Shown piece by piece: positions 63,921-64,000 of a stretch of 64,000 bases of DNA (position 1 is the first letter of the stretch; every line of letters begins with the position of its first letter). The position numbers were made by a program, and so were the translations under genes. The DNA is from CAVQZA01 sp963718355. Its GTDB lineage: Bacteria > Actinomycetota > Thermoleophilia > Gaiellales > Gaiellaceae. The notes beneath the pieces are model-generated. The model ran no database searches, was not told the DNA's origin, and saw only the letters and a program-made list of their open reading frames with translations. The stretch covers positions 56,839 to 120,838 of the forward strand of contig CAVQZA010000001.1 in assembly GCA_963718355.1 (NCBI GenBank), written 5' to 3'.

Positions 63921-63968
63921 ATCCGCCCCTCCGGGTGGGAAGACGCCCGACCCGGCGAAAACTTGCGC

Positions 63969-64000
63969 CTATGCCTCGAGCTTCTCCAGAACCGGCTTCA
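63969..64000 (-). CDS. C-terminal end of a gene entering from the right edge
   Basis: Only about ten codons are visible, ending KPVLEKLEA and a TAG at 63969-63971. The frame, direction and position before a hairpin fit a gene end, but the product cannot be named. Confidence 0.35.
   Translation of the reverse strand, partial: KPVLEKLEA

Noticed and set aside
1..64000. CRISPR arrays, insertion sequences and ribosomal RNA genes
   Set aside because: Reading through, I saw no regularly spaced repeats, transposase genes or rRNA sequence in the window.

Overview
The window is high-GC DNA, about two-thirds or more G+C by eye, with compact gene packing, many GTG and TTG starts, and 4-base start/stop overlaps inside operons. 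A DUF2630 gene, an ANTAR response regulator, a group 3b [NiFe] hydrogenase operon and many apparently leaderless genes point to an actinobacterium. The large-type SRP RNA and the gene mix suggest a deep lineage such as Thermoleophilia (inference, not shown). No integrase, transposase, phage module or CRISPR array is visible.

Left part (1-13 kb): the edge of an SMP-30/gluconolactonase gene, then a branched-chain-amino-acid-type ABC importer (binding protein, two permeases, two ATPases). After it come a zinc alcohol dehydrogenase, an NTF2-like protein, an IclR regulator, an aldehyde dehydrogenase and a two-subunit 3-oxoacid CoA-transferase. Together these look like an uptake and catabolism unit that oxidises an alcohol or aldehyde to an acid and then to a CoA ester. 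A secreted phosphoesterase, a methyltransferase and an AglD/YbhN-type membrane protein follow. From 14 to 27 kb lie a collagen-like surface protein with a tail-collar C-terminus, aspartate kinase, gamma-glutamyltransferase, a Ca2+/H+ antiporter, fabF, DUF2630, a LigC-type DNA ligase, a two-component system with a D-Ala-D-Ala carboxypeptidase and a lipoprotein, a LigD-type polymerase domain and groES.

Middle (27-39 kb): a 162-base palindromic element, two serine tRNAs and xylose isomerase between two perfect 34-base repeats. Then comes a minus-strand operon for a group 3b NADP-linked [NiFe] hydrogenase (hyhB, a cNMP-domain protein, hyhG, hyhS, hyhL, protease, HypA-like, HypC, an EamA transporter and an unknown protein). 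The large-subunit gene has an apparent frameshift just before its C-terminal metal ligands. Divergent from the operon is a two-gene response-regulator unit whose second product has an ANTAR RNA-binding domain. Its leader holds two stem-loops with A1/G4 hexaloops, the second overlapping an intrinsic terminator: a textbook ANTAR antitermination switch and the most striking element found.

Right part (39-64 kb): dehydrogenases, a hydrolase, tRNA-Ser(GGA), an AlkZ-like protein, a flavin disulfide oxidoreductase, a membrane cytochrome c, a decayed methyltransferase gene, greA, an arylsulfatase with a HAD partner, tRNA-Val and a CBS protein. The conserved SRP RNA-dnaX-ebfC-recR group follows, then asd, a beta-carbonic anhydrase, a pga/ica-like exopolysaccharide group (deacetylase, alpha-barrel secreted protein, small membrane protein, family 2 glycosyltransferase), and an acetyltransferase, Asp23 protein and phosphoesterase at the edge.

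Two sequence habits recur: -10 hexamers placed exactly six bases before the start codon (leaderless mRNAs), and convergent gene pairs whose stop codons share one CTAG.
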